A stretch of 64,000 nt of DNA from Sphaerisporangium perillae (lineage in GTDB: Bacteria; Actinomycetota; Actinomycetes; Streptosporangiales; Streptosporangiaceae), in contig NZ_JALLPO010000007.1 in assembly GCF_023276435.1 (NCBI RefSeq), positions 1 to 64,000 on the forward strand, in the 5' to 3' direction. The notes below the pieces were generated by a model. That model worked only from the letters and a program-made list of their open reading frames with translations, did not search any database and had not been told where the DNA came from. The first letter of the stretch is position 1, and every line of letters starts with the position of its first letter. This document shows, one piece after another, positions 1 to 8,682 of this stretch. Position numbers and translations under genes: made by a program.

Positions 1-110
1 GGGGGGGGGGGCACGGGGTGGGGGGGGGTTTGGGGTTGTGTCTGGTGCGTTCTGGGGGAAGCCGTAAATATGCCGGGTGGACGGTGATGGGAGGCGGGTA
101 GCCTTCTGGT

Positions 111-1031
111 ATGCCGAAACTCGCCTACCTCGGACCCGAGGGCACCTTCTGTGAAGCGGCCCTGCGGATCCTCGAGCCCGACGCCGAGCGCCTGCCCTGT
201 GCCAACGTCACGGCGGCGCTGGAGGCGGCGCGCACCGGCGAGGCCGACGCCGCGGTCGTCCCCCTGGAGAACTCCGTCGAGGGCGCGATCACCGTCACGC
301 TCGACGAGCTGGCCTGGGGAGAACCGCTCCTGATCACCGCGGAGCTGCTGCTGCCCGTCGAGTTCTCGCTGCTCGTGCGGCCCGACACCGAGATGGCGCA
401 CATCAAGCGCGTGTACACCCATCCCGCGGCGATCACGCAGTGCCGCAACTTCCTGGCCCGCGAGCTGCCCGACGCCGTGGTGATCGCCGCGCCGTCGACC
501 GCCGCCGCCGCGCAGGAGGTCTCCATGGAGGACTCCCCGTACGACGCGGCCATCGGCCCGGCCATCGCGGGCGAGCACTACGGGCTGGTCGAGCTGGCCT
601 CGCGCATGGGTGACCGCGACGACACCGTCACCAGGTTCGTCCAGGTCTCCCGGCCGGGGCCGCTGCCCGAGCCCACCGGAGCCGACCGCACGTCCCTGGT
701 GGCCTACCTCCAAGACGACCACCCGGGCGCGCTGCTCGAGATGCTGAGCGAGTTCGCGGTGCGCGGGGTCAACCTGACCCGCATCGAGTCGCGGCCGACC
801 GGGGATGGCATCGGGCGCTATTTCTTCCACTTCGACGCCGAGGGCCACGTCGGGGAGGCCCGCGTCGGCGAGGCGCTCTCGGGCCTGCACCGGCTCTGCG
901 CCGATGTGCGCTTCCTCGGCAGCTACCCCCGGGCCGACCGGCTGTCGCCGCAGCTCAAGAGGGGCACCGCCGAGACCGACTTCGCCGAGGCCACCGACTG
1001 GATCACCAGGATCCGCACAGGCAGGGTTTGA
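111..1031 (+). CDS. pheA: prephenate dehydratase
   Basis: This enzyme converts prephenate to phenylpyruvate in phenylalanine biosynthesis, in the cytoplasm. The 306-residue product opens with the typical YLGPEGTF motif. It carries the prephenate dehydratase domain to about residue 185, with PLENSVEGA and the catalytic-loop D-D-T-V-T-R-F. A C-terminal ACT domain follows at about 197-275, with the G-A-L and E-S-R-P signatures of phenylalanine feedback binding. Length is normal for the monofunctional actinobacterial enzyme. The ATG start follows a GGGAGG stretch about 15 nt upstream, which is rather distant. A hairpin with a T-run lies just downstream. Confidence 0.95.
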   Translation: MPKLAYLGPEGTFCEAALRILEPDAERLPCANVTAALEAARTGEADAAVVPLENSVEGAITVTLDELAWGEPLLITAELLLPVEFSLLVRPDTEMAHIKRVYTHPAAITQCRNFLARELPDAVVIAAPSTAAAAQEVSMEDSPYDAAIGPAIAGEHYGLVELASRMGDRDDTVTRFVQVSRPGPLPEPTGADRTSLVAYLQDDHPGALLEMLSEFAVRGVNLTRIESRPTGDGIGRYFFHFDAEGHVGEARVGEALSGLHRLCADVRFLGSYPRADRLSPQLKRGTAETDFAEATDWITRIRTGRV

Positions 1032-1061
1032 CCTCCTCCTCGGCGTGAACGCCGGGGATTC

Positions 1062-1084
1062 CCCCACGTCGCCGTGGGGTTTTT
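1062..1084 (+). terminator. Rho-independent terminator after pheA
   Basis: A 7-bp perfect stem (CCCCACG/CGTGGGG) with a 4-nt loop is followed directly by five T residues, 30 bases after the pheA stop. A smaller CGGCG-TGAA-CGCCG hairpin precedes it at 1041-1054. That smaller hairpin also resembles the end structure of IS200/IS605 elements. Confidence 0.75.
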
Positions 1085-1089
1085 ACTGC

Positions 1090-1420
1090 TTCCGCTACGC
1101 CGCTTGCGCGTCGTAGGTTCCGGGCGGAGCCTGGGTCGGAGTTGCCTTCCCTGGTCTTACCTGCCCTCCACAGTCGTTTATGCCGTGTCCAGCCGGCCCG
1201 GCGGCCACGGTCGCAGCGGTGAGCCGCTGCCCCTCAAGCAAAATCTTGATCGCCGCGGCGACGATCACCAAGCAGTACATCGAACACCCGCGCCGCGCCA
1301 CCTGACCTCCTGAATCCGCGCTACGCGCTCTGAGTTCGTCCCGCCTGACGGCGGGTCATCCCCTGAAAGGGACCGCATTCATCCCCGACCTGAACGACGG
1401 GCCTTCTGCGGATTCGGGTA
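1090..1420 (-). mobile_element. IS200/IS605-type (tnpB) remnant
   Basis: The minus strand at 1095-1262 encodes only the extreme C-terminus expected of an actinobacterial TnpB/OrfB. It has an alanine-rich stretch, then A-G-H-G-I-N-D-C-G-G-x-V-R-P-G and a proline-rich tail. Nothing upstream resembles the RuvC core, so the gene is a decayed fragment. Flanking hairpins (1041-1054, CCCGCC-TGAC-GGCGGG at 1340-1355, and the CCCG/CGGG structure near 1386-1403) resemble the subterminal structures of this family. The identification rests on recalled family features, with no alignment behind it. Confidence 0.6.
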
Positions 1421-1483
1421 ACAGATCACATCGGGGCCCGATAGGCGCGCGAGCGCCGCTCGGACATCGGTAGCCTTTGTTAC

Positions 1484-2746
1484 GTGATTGACCTGCGTAC
1501 CCTTCGTGAGGACCCTGACCGGCTGCGAGTGTCGCAGCGCGCCCGCGGCGAGGACGACTCCGTCGTCGACGCGCTGCTCGACCTGGATGAGCGCCGCCGG
1601 AGCGCGCTGAGCGCCTACGAGTCGCTGCGCGCCGAGCAGAAGAGCGTCGGCAAGTCGGTCTCCACGTCCTCCGGCGACGAGAGGGCCGCGCTTCTGGCGC
1701 GCGCCAAAGATCTCGCCGCCGGGGTGAAGGGCGCCGAGGCCGAGGCCGAGAAGCTCGCCAAGGAGCTCGACGAGCTGCTGATGGCCGTGCCCAACATCAT
1801 CCAGGAGGGCGCCCCCGCCGGCGGCGAGGACGACTACGTGGTGCTGGAGGAGGTCGGGGAGAAGCCCCGGTTCGACTTCACGCCGCGCGACCATCTGGAG
1901 CTCGGCGAGATGCTCGGCGCGATCGACACCGAGCGCGGCGCCAAGGTCTCCGGGGCCCGGTTCTTCTTCCTGACCGGGGCAGGCGCCCGGCTCCAGCTCG
2001 GCCTGCTCAACATGGCCATGCAGCAGGCCATCGAGGTCGGCTTCACGCCCATGATCACCCCGGTGCTGCTCAAGCCGGAGGCGATGGCCGGCACGGGCTT
2101 CCTCGGGTCGCACGCCTCCGAGGTCTACCGCCTGGAGGCCGACGACCTCTACCTGGTCGGCACCTCCGAGGCGCCCATGGCCGCCTACCACTCGAACGAG
2201 ATCCTCGACGGCAAGTCGCTGCCGCGGCGTTACGCCGGGTGGTCCTCCTGCTTCCGGCGCGAGGCCGGGTCGTACGGCAAGGACACGCGGGGCATCATCC
2301 GGGTCCACCAGTTCGACAAGGTCGAGATGTTCTCCTACTGCCGTCCCGAGGACGCCGCGGAGGAGCACGCCCGCCTTCTCGCCTGGGAGAAGGAGATGCT
2401 GGCCAAGGTGGAGCTCCCGTACCGGGTGATCGACACGGCGGCGGGCGACCTCGGGACGAGCGCCGCGAGGAAGTTCGACTGCGAGGCCTGGCTGCCGACG
2501 CAGAACCGCTATCTGGAGCTCACGTCGACGTCCAACTGCACCGAGTTCCAGGCCAGGCGGCTCGCTGTGCGCTACAGGGACGCCGAGGAGAAGCCCCGGC
2601 ATGTCGCCACCCTCAACGGCACCCTGGCGACCACACGGTGGATCGTGGCCATTCTGGAGAACCACCAGCAGGCCGACGGGTCGGTGGTGGTGCCCAAGGC
2701 GCTGCGCCCGTATGTCGGACTGGACGTCCTCGAGCCGGTCAAGTAG
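1484..2746 (+). CDS. serS: seryl-tRNA synthetase
   Basis: This enzyme charges tRNA-Ser with serine in the cytoplasm. The 420-residue class II synthetase has an N-terminal antiparallel coiled-coil arm (about 1-105, rich in E/K/A). The catalytic domain shows the TSEAP motif near 228, motif 2 around F-R-R-E-A-G and motif 3 around N-G-T-L-A-T-T-R followed by I-L-E-N-H-Q. The start is GTG at 1484, giving the conserved M-I-D-L-R-x-L-R opening. Two serine tRNA genes lie in the same window (8300 and 24441) but are not linked to it. Confidence 0.95.
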   Translation: MIDLRTLREDPDRLRVSQRARGEDDSVVDALLDLDERRRSALSAYESLRAEQKSVGKSVSTSSGDERAALLARAKDLAAGVKGAEAEAEKLAKELDELLMAVPNIIQEGAPAGGEDDYVVLEEVGEKPRFDFTPRDHLELGEMLGAIDTERGAKVSGARFFFLTGAGARLQLGLLNMAMQQAIEVGFTPMITPVLLKPEAMAGTGFLGSHASEVYRLEADDLYLVGTSEAPMAAYHSNEILDGKSLPRRYAGWSSCFRREAGSYGKDTRGIIRVHQFDKVEMFSYCRPEDAAEEHARLLAWEKEMLAKVELPYRVIDTAAGDLGTSAARKFDCEAWLPTQNRYLELTSTSNCTEFQARRLAVRYRDAEEKPRHVATLNGTLATTRWIVAILENHQQADGSVVVPKALRPYVGLDVLEPVK

Positions 2747-2767
2747 TGCTTTCTTCGCCGGGGGAGT

Positions 2768-2793
2768 CGCTTATCCCTGATCGGGGATAAGCG
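2768..2793. terminator. inverted repeat after serS
   Basis: A perfect 10-bp inverted repeat (CGCTTATCCC/GGGATAAGCG, 6-nt loop) sits 21 bases after the serS stop. There is no clear T-run, so it may be a terminator acting without one or an mRNA 3' stabiliser. Confidence 0.5.
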
Positions 2794-2858
2794 GCTTACT
2801 CGCACTCTTCTGTGACGTATGTCCGCTTTGTCAGGACAATAGGTCGATAGATGACACG

Positions 2859-2890
2859 AAGGCGGGGTTCGCCGATGCGAACCCCGCCTT
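2859..2890. terminator. bidirectional terminator between serS and cspA
   Basis: A 14-bp perfect G+C-rich stem with a 4-nt loop lies between the convergent serS and cold-shock genes. AAGGCGGGG opens the left arm and CCCCGCCTT closes the right. The symmetric A/T ends suit termination on both strands. Confidence 0.8.
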
Positions 2891-2904
2891 CTGTGTGTCA
2901 GTGG

Positions 2905-3108
2905 TCAGACGGCGCGGACCTGCGACGCCTGCGGGCCCTTCTGTCCCTGCGTGACCTCGAACTCGACGCGCTGGCCGTCCTCGAGGCTGCGGTAGCCGTT
3001 GCCGACGATCTCGGAGAAGTGCACGAAGACATCCGGAGCGTCACCGTCCGGCGCGATGAATCCGTAGCCCTTCTCGGCGTTGAACCACTTGACGGTTCCC
3101 TGAGCCAT
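2905..3108 (-). CDS. cspA: cold-shock protein, CspA family
   Basis: This is a 67-residue single OB-fold nucleic-acid chaperone that melts RNA structure. RNP1 (K-G-Y-G-F-I) and RNP2 (V-F-V-H-F) are both intact, and the whole protein is one CSD domain, which is the normal length. The ATG start is preceded by a purine-rich AGGGAGAG Shine-Dalgarno on the minus strand. About 235 bases separate it from the divergent HAD gene, enough for the long 5' leader common in cold-shock mRNAs. I cannot demonstrate a thermosensing structure there. Confidence 0.95.
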   Translation of the reverse strand: MAQGTVKWFNAEKGYGFIAPDGDAPDVFVHFSEIVGNGYRSLEDGQRVEFEVTQGQKGPQASQVRAV

Positions 3109-3344
3109 TAAAGCTCTCCCTGCAATTGATCTTGGGGTTCACACCTCGCGAACCCCGGGTTGTGTCGCACAGCTTCCCGGGGCCGCTCAGACAGTCAAGC
3201 TGGTTCTGCACATCGGGTTCAGCTAATACAACGCCACCACATCTAACACCATCAGAGGGCCTTTGTTCCCCCTCCTGGCGAGATTCTTTTACTCTCAGGG
3301 CTGACGCCGAGCTCCCTCCGGCACAGGGCAAACTAGAGCTTGTT

Positions 3345-4142
3345 ATGGTCAACCCCAGACTCGTCGCCACTGACCTGGACGGCACCGCCCTGCGGTCGGA
3401 CGGCACCGTCTCACCCCGAACGTCGGCCGCCTTCGCCCTTGTGGAGCAGGCGGGCGCGACGCTTGTGTTCGTCACGGGCAGGCCGCCCCGCTGGATGGGC
3501 AACGTGGCGGGAGCGGTGCGCCGGCGCGGCGTCGCGATCTGCGCCAACGGAGCGCTCGTCTACGACCTGCACACCGAGCGCATCGTCGAGTCCCATCTCA
3601 TCGACCCCGAGGTGCTCTCCGAGGCGGTCGGCCGGCTCAGGCGGCGCATCCCGGAGCTCAGCTTCTCCGTGGAGTACGAAGGCGGGTTCGCCCATGAGAG
3701 CGGGTTCCGGCTCGGCGGCTGGGACAGCAGAGACGTGTCAGGGCTCCACGTGGGCGCCTCCACGCTCATCTCGCAGCCGTGCGCCAAGCTCCTGGCCTTC
3801 CACCGCAGCATGGACCCCGACCTGCTCCACGGGCTCGTCGACGAGGTCGTGGGAGATCTGCTGACGGCCACCCACTCCAGCGGCAGGGCACTGATCGAGA
3901 TGAGCGCCCAAGGGGTGACGAAGGCGTCAGCGCTCGCGACCCTGGCCGAGCGCCACCTCGTCGGCGCCGACGAGGTGGTGGCCTTCGGGGACATGCCGAA
4001 CGACCTGCCGATGCTCAGCTGGGCCGGCACGTCCTACGCCGTGGCCAACGCGCACCCGGCCGTGCTGGCCGCCGTCACGCACGTGACGGCGGCCAACGAC
4101 GACGACGGCGTGGCCGTGGTCCTGGAGAAGCTGTACGGCTGA
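3345..4142 (+). CDS. HAD-superfamily hydrolase, Cof-type (subclass IIB)
   Basis: This is probably a sugar-phosphate or cofactor phosphatase. HAD motif I is D-L-D-G-T-A, directly after the MVNPRLVAT start. Motif II T-G-R-P-P, motif III around the K of the T-K-A-S-A-L segment and motif IV G-D-M-P-N-D-L-P-M are all present. The C2B cap lies between about residues 80 and 190, giving 265 residues, normal for Cof-like enzymes. I chose ATG 3345 because upstream in-frame codons encode a sequence unlike the family. There is no strong Shine-Dalgarno. It is convergent with bpa, leaving 28 bases between stops. Confidence 0.85.
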   Translation: MVNPRLVATDLDGTALRSDGTVSPRTSAAFALVEQAGATLVFVTGRPPRWMGNVAGAVRRRGVAICANGALVYDLHTERIVESHLIDPEVLSEAVGRLRRRIPELSFSVEYEGGFAHESGFRLGGWDSRDVSGLHVGASTLISQPCAKLLAFHRSMDPDLLHGLVDEVVGDLLTATHSSGRALIEMSAQGVTKASALATLAERHLVGADEVVAFGDMPNDLPMLSWAGTSYAVANAHPAVLAAVTHVTAANDDDGVAVVLEKLYG

Positions 4143-4170
4143 CCGGCGGCCTTGTGAGGGGTTCCCCGGC

Positions 4171-4710
4171 TTACAGGTAGGGGCCCGAGCTCCGATGGGT
4201 CTGGTGCTCGTCCTGGGGCATGCCACCGGACATCCCGCCGGGCAGGGCGCGGCGCATCTGCTCGAGCTGCGCCCGCGCGGCCATCTGCTGGGCGAACAAG
4301 GTGGTCTGGATCCCGTGGAAGAGACCCTCAAGCCAGCCGACGAGCTGGGCGTGGGCCACCCGCAGCTCGGCGTCGCTCGGGGGAGGAGCGTCGTCGCCAC
4401 CGGTGAACGGCAGGGTCAACCGCTCGAGCTCGTCCACCAGCTCGGGCGCGAGGCCGTCCTCCAGCTCCTTGATGGAGCTCTGGTGGATGTCCTTCAGGCG
4501 CTTGCGGCTCGCCTCGTCCAGGGGCGCCGCGCGGACCTCTTCAAGGAGCTGACGGATCATGCTGCCGATGCGCATGACCTTGGCAGGCTGCTCCACCAGC
4601 TCGGCGACCGAGCGTTCTTCCTGCTCGCCGTTGTCACCCTCGACCGAAAGACCATTGGGGCCCACGACCACGATATGCGGGGTGCTCTCCTCAGCATTCA
4701 TGACATTCAA
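4171..4710 (-). CDS. bpa: bacterial proteasome activator (Bpa/PafE family)
   Basis: This is an ATP-independent ring activator that opens the gate of the 20S proteasome in actinobacteria. The 179-residue protein has the family's central helical region (about 45-160) and a flexible tail ending in G-P-Y-L. That tail corresponds to the G-Q-Y-L gate-opening motif of characterised Bpa/PafE proteins. The tail carries Q where M. tuberculosis has Q and here has P, a conservative-looking variant. It lies 6 bases after the quinone oxidoreductase gene on the same strand, suggesting co-transcription. The alternative start at the second methionine would remove three residues. Confidence 0.85.
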   Translation of the reverse strand: MNVMNAEESTPHIVVVGPNGLSVEGDNGEQEERSVAELVEQPAKVMRIGSMIRQLLEEVRAAPLDEASRKRLKDIHQSSIKELEDGLAPELVDELERLTLPFTGGDDAPPPSDAELRVAHAQLVGWLEGLFHGIQTTLFAQQMAARAQLEQMRRALPGGMSGGMPQDEHQTHRSSGPYL

Positions 4711-4716
4711 CCTAGC

Positions 4717-5673
4717 TCACCTGGCCAACAGGACTTTCCCGATGTGCTGACCGGATTCGAGGATCCGATGCGCCTCCGCCGCCTCGGCCATCGGGACCAC
4801 CGCGTGGACGATCGGCCGTACCGCGCCGGCGCTCACCAGTGGCCACACATTCTCGCCCACTCCCCGGACGATGACTCCCTTTTCGGGCACGGGGCGGGAG
4901 CGCAACGCGGTGGCGTGGATGGAGGCGCGCTTGGCCAGCAGCGCTCCGAGGTTGAGCTCGCCCTGGATGCCGCCCTGGAGCCCGATCACCACCAGCCGCC
5001 CTCCGGTGTTGAGGGCGGAGACGTTCTTGCCGAGATACTTCGCGCCGATGATGTCGAGGATGACGTCGGCCTTGACCTTCTCGGCGAAGTCGGTCTCCCG
5101 GTAGTTGATCGCCTCGTCGGCTCCGAGCTCGAGGCAGCGGGCGGCCTTCTCCGCCGAGCCGACCGTGACGACCACACGGGACCCGAACGCCTTGCCCAGC
5201 TGGACGGCGAAGGTGCCGATGCCGCTGGCGCCGCCGTGGACCAGGAGCGTCTCGCCGCGCCTCAGCCGCGCCACCATGAAGACGTTCGACCACACGGTGC
5301 AGGCGACCTCGGGCAGCGCCGCCGCCTCCACCGGCGTGACCCCGGACGGCACGCGCAGCACCTGCTCCCAGGGGACGGCGACCTTCTCGGCATAGCCGCC
5401 GCCGGCCAGCAGGGCGCACACCTGGTCGCCGGGGGCGAACCCCTCGACGTCCTCGCCGACCTCGCTGATCACCCCGGAGCATTCCAGGCCGGGGATCTCG
5501 GAGGCGCCGGGCGGCGGCGGGTAAAGCCCCTGGCGCTGCATCAGGTCGGCGCGGTTCACCCCTGCGGCGGTCACCTCGATCAGCACTTCGCCCCGTGTGG
5601 GGCGAGGATCTGGGACCTCCCGCCACTCCAGCACCTCGGGTCCACCGGGCCGGGAAACAACGATCGCATGCAT
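4717..5673 (-). CDS. NAD(P)H-quinone oxidoreductase, PIG3/Qor type
   Basis: This 318-residue zinc-independent medium-chain dehydrogenase/reductase is predicted to reduce quinones with NADPH. The GroES-like domain covers about 1-120, with G-V-N-R-A-D-L-M-Q-R-Q-G-x-Y-P-P-P-P-G characteristic of PIG3-type proteins. The Rossmann domain carries L-V-H-G-G-A-S-G-I-G-T-F-A-V-Q. It lacks the cysteine cluster for structural zinc. It is the first gene of a minus-strand pair with bpa. Substrate identity cannot be read from sequence. Confidence 0.88.
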   Translation of the reverse strand: MHAIVVSRPGGPEVLEWREVPDPRPTRGEVLIEVTAAGVNRADLMQRQGLYPPPPGASEIPGLECSGVISEVGEDVEGFAPGDQVCALLAGGGYAEKVAVPWEQVLRVPSGVTPVEAAALPEVACTVWSNVFMVARLRRGETLLVHGGASGIGTFAVQLGKAFGSRVVVTVGSAEKAARCLELGADEAINYRETDFAEKVKADVILDIIGAKYLGKNVSALNTGGRLVVIGLQGGIQGELNLGALLAKRASIHATALRSRPVPEKGVIVRGVGENVWPLVSAGAVRPIVHAVVPMAEAAEAHRILESGQHIGKVLLAR

Positions 5674-5787
5674 GCGACCAAACTATCCGGGTAGCCAAGT
5701 CGGCGGTTGACCACGTTGCTCGTGGTAGCGGGCGGTAATCTTCATTCTATTTGCTGCCCCTTTAGCCCAGTCCCGAGGGGGAACACG

Positions 5788-8265
5788 GTGGCAAGACACG
5801 ATCGTGAGGATCCTCATTCCCTTGAAGAGCAGCTCGCCTGGCTCGACGCCATCAAGGAGAACGAGGAGGCGCCCGTCGCGGTGACCGTCACCGCGGACGA
5901 GACCGTCGTCTCGCCGTATCCCAAGGACCCTTGGGCCATGGTGCCGACGGAGTCCCCGGCGCCCGCGTCGCCGCTGTTCCGCGCCGCGGGCGATCCCGCG
6001 CACGGTGCCGCGCAGGCCGGCGACGGCGGGGAAGAGCGCGCGGAGGGCGATACGCGCGAGGTGCGGCCGGCCGGCGTCGAACGGCTGGACACCTGGGCCA
6101 AGCCCGGCGAGGGGATATCGTCCTCGCCGGCCGGAGGGCGTGGCAGAGCCGCGTTCGCCGCGCCCATAACGGGGCCGTCCGAGCCGCTTTCCCGCTCTGA
6201 CACCCGTTCCGACGGCCGCTCCGACACCCGTTCCGATGGCCGCACGGAGTCCCGGCCGGACGCCGCTTCCCCCGGCTCCGGCGCGTTCGGCGAACGTTCC
6301 GTCTCCTCTGGCGGCGCCTTCGGCGAGCGTCCCGCCGCTTCCGGGACGGGGGCGTTCGGTGAGCGTCCGGCCGCCTCCGGCTCCGGTGCGTTCGGCGAGT
6401 CCCCGGCCGGAGCCGGGTCCGGCGCGTTCGGCGAGCGTTCAGCCGCCTCGGGCGCCTTCGGTGAGCGTTCAGCCGCCTCCGGGGCGTTCGCCGCCTTCAG
6501 CGACCGTCCGGCCTCCTCCGGCGGCGCCTTGGGAGAGCGCCCGGCGGCCTCCTCGGCCTCCGCCCCACCGGCGAAGGAGACCGTCGGCGACGACACCGAC
6601 AGCTTCACCTTCGGCTCCCTGGCGGAGCCGCCGCCGGGCGGCGGGAACTCCGGCTGGCCGACCCTCGACCCTCTTGGCACCGGCAAGGCCGAGCCGTCCA
6701 AGCCGTCCAAGCCGCGCAAGGAGCCGGAGCCCGAACCGGACACGAGCGGCGACCAGCCCGTACGCGGCTGGCTGGAGGCCGCGATCCCGGCCGCCGAGAC
6801 CGCGGAAGCCGGCGAGACCGACCCCGAGCAGGAGCGCTTCAACGCCTTCGCCTTGGGCGCCGACACCGACGACGTCGTCGTGCCCCGGACGGAGCACGCG
6901 CTGTACGAGCAGCTGACCGAGAAAGTCCCCCTGCCCGCGCCGCTCGCGAGCCGGCAGGCGGCGCACCCGGTCTCCGAGCCCTCGTCTCCGGCACCGCCCC
7001 CCGCCCGCGACTTCCCGCTCGCCTCCTCGGCCACGGAATTCCCCCGCGGCCCCCAGGCCACGGAGTTCTCCACCGGCGCCCAGGCTCCGCAGGCCCCTGC
7101 CGCCGCGTCGCACGCGCCCGCTGCGCCGCCCTCCGCGGCGTCCGGCGGCGAGCCCGCGACGCGGGAGGAGCCGCCCGAGGAGCGCGAGCCGTACCGTCCG
7201 CGCCGCAGGCAGACCTCTCCGCCGGCGCAGTCCCTCCAGCCGGCCTTCGGCGCGCCCGCGCGCCAGCAGGCGAGCGGCAAAGCGGGGGGCGGCAAGGCGG
7301 CGTCCGGCAAGGCGGCGTCCGGCGGCGTCCGGCAGACGGCCGACAGCCTCGACCCGGTGTCCCTGCTGCGCGGCCGCAGGAACGCTCCGGCGGGCGGCTG
7401 GCGGAAGGTCGTCTACAAGGCGTCCGCCGGGCTGATCAAGCCCGGTGAGTCCCCTGAGGTGCGGCGCCGCCGCGAGCTGGTCTCGCGGGCCCGCACCCCC
7501 GTCGCCACCGGGCACCACCGGGTGGCCGTGCTCAGCCTGAAGGGCGGCGTCGGCAAGACCACGACGACCGTGGGTCTCGGCGCGACGCTCGCGTCGGTGC
7601 GCGGAGACCGGGTGATCGCCGTCGACGCCAACCCCGACCGGGGCACGCTGTCGGACAAGCTGGAGCTGGAGACGTCGGCGACCGTGCGCGACCTGCTGAA
7701 CGAGCGGCAGCAGATCAAGCGATATGTCGACATCCGGGCCTTCACCTCGCAGGCCCCCTCGCGGCTGGAGATCCTGGCCTCCGACCGCGACCCCTCGGTG
7801 TCGGAGGCGTTCAGCGCCGCCGACTACCAGGCGGTCGCGCAGGTGCTGGAGAACTTCTACTCCATCTGCCTGACCGACTGCGGCACCGGACTGCTCCACT
7901 CGGCGATGTCCGGGGTCCTCGGCCTGGCCGACCAGCTGGTGCTGGTGAGCTCGCCGTCGGTGGACGGCGCGCGGGCCGCGTCGGCGACGCTCGACTGGCT
8001 GGAGGCGCACCACTACGCCGACCTGGTGAAGGACGCGACGGTGGTGCTGTGCAGCGTGCGTCCGAGGTCGAAGTCGACCGTCGACCTGGACCGGCTGGAG
8101 GCCCACTTCGCGGCCCGCTGCCGCGCCGTCATCAGGGTGCCCTACGACCCGCACCTCGAGGAGGGCGCCGAGATCGACCTCGACCGCCTGCAGCCCGCCA
8201 CCCGGGAGTCCTACCTGCTCCTGGCCGCCTCGGTGGGTGACGGATTCGGAGGCGCGCACCTCTGA
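5788..8265 (+). CDS. ParA/MinD-like P-loop ATPase with long disordered N-terminus
   Basis: The C-terminal ~245 residues form a deviant Walker A ATPase (L-K-G-G-V-G-K-T-T-T-T near residue 587, then V-D-A-N-P-D and the L-T-D-C-G-T region). This resembles the MinD-like ATPases linked to actinobacterial type VII secretion (EspI-like), but no ESX genes are in the window. The first ~530 residues are Pro/Ala/Gly/Ser/Glu-rich and predicted disordered. They include an S-D-T-R-S-D-G-R block and about eight copies of G-A-F-G-E-R. GTG 5788 was chosen because it follows GAGGGGG and starts the charged A-R-H-D-R-E-D segment; a longer frame begins at 5707. Confidence 0.8.
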   Translation: MARHDREDPHSLEEQLAWLDAIKENEEAPVAVTVTADETVVSPYPKDPWAMVPTESPAPASPLFRAAGDPAHGAAQAGDGGEERAEGDTREVRPAGVERLDTWAKPGEGISSSPAGGRGRAAFAAPITGPSEPLSRSDTRSDGRSDTRSDGRTESRPDAASPGSGAFGERSVSSGGAFGERPAASGTGAFGERPAASGSGAFGESPAGAGSGAFGERSAASGAFGERSAASGAFAAFSDRPASSGGALGERPAASSASAPPAKETVGDDTDSFTFGSLAEPPPGGGNSGWPTLDPLGTGKAEPSKPSKPRKEPEPEPDTSGDQPVRGWLEAAIPAAETAEAGETDPEQERFNAFALGADTDDVVVPRTEHALYEQLTEKVPLPAPLASRQAAHPVSEPSSPAPPPARDFPLASSATEFPRGPQATEFSTGAQAPQAPAAASHAPAAPPSAASGGEPATREEPPEEREPYRPRRRQTSPPAQSLQPAFGAPARQQASGKAGGGKAASGKAASGGVRQTADSLDPVSLLRGRRNAPAGGWRKVVYKASAGLIKPGESPEVRRRRELVSRARTPVATGHHRVAVLSLKGGVGKTTTTVGLGATLASVRGDRVIAVDANPDRGTLSDKLELETSATVRDLLNERQQIKRYVDIRAFTSQAPSRLEILASDRDPSVSEAFSAADYQAVAQVLENFYSICLTDCGTGLLHSAMSGVLGLADQLVLVSSPSVDGARAASATLDWLEAHHYADLVKDATVVLCSVRPRSKSTVDLDRLEAHFAARCRAVIRVPYDPHLEEGAEIDLDRLQPATRESYLLLAASVGDGFGGAHL
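6196..6545 (+). repeat. low-complexity tandem repeats within the ATPase gene
   Basis: The segment encodes S-D-T-R/S-D-G-R repeats followed by about eight imperfect copies of a G-A-F-G-E-R-(P/S)-(A/S)-A-S-G unit. The DNA copies are degenerate at third positions, so the protein repeat appears to be maintained at amino-acid level. Confidence 0.8.
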
Positions 8266-8299
8266 GCACCTCGGCGCGGAGGGCCGGGGCCGAGTCCTG

Positions 8300-8389
8300 T
8301 GGCGGAGGGTGTGGGATTCGAACCCACGAGGCCGTCGCCGACCTGGCCGCTTTCAAGGCGGCTGCACTCGTCCACTATGCGAACCCTCC
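8300..8389 (-). tRNA. tRNA-Ser(UGA)
   Basis: On the minus strand the acceptor GGAGGGT pairs with ACCCTCC, followed by discriminator G and an encoded CCA. The anticodon arm GCCGC-CTTGAAA-GCGGC places TGA at 34-36. The long variable arm and GGTTCGAATCC T-arm fit a class II serine tRNA. It sits 34 bases beyond the convergent ATPase gene stop. Confidence 0.95.
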
Positions 8390-8682
8390 AGTGCGACATC
8401 AACGATAGCGGTGCCCGCCGGGCGCTCGCGCGCGAGTCGGCCGAGGAGATCGATAAGACGCGTTCGTCCTGGCCTGGACGGTTCGGCCGGCACCGGGCTA
8501 GCCTGGCCGGGGCGCCGTCTCGCGCCTGACCTCCAGACCGCACGCCCACGCCGCGCGGCCGAGCGGAGGCGCAGGGGATCTGTGTCCTCGAGACCGTGAA
8601 GGCCGGTGAGCGTCCGTCCCCGTACGGCGGAGCGTGCACGGCGCGTGGGGCTATGCGCGCGTGCCGCCACGAGGGATCGACG

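Noticed and set aside
1-60. G-rich leader as a telomere or G-quadruplex element
   Set aside because: It lies at the window edge, where poly-G can be an assembly artefact, and no repeat unit or inverted structure supports a telomere.
1379-2665. 428-codon minus-strand frame opposite serS
   Set aside because: It is a high-GC shadow: the encoded Gly/Val/Leu/Arg-rich protein has no motif, while the plus strand is unmistakably SerRS.
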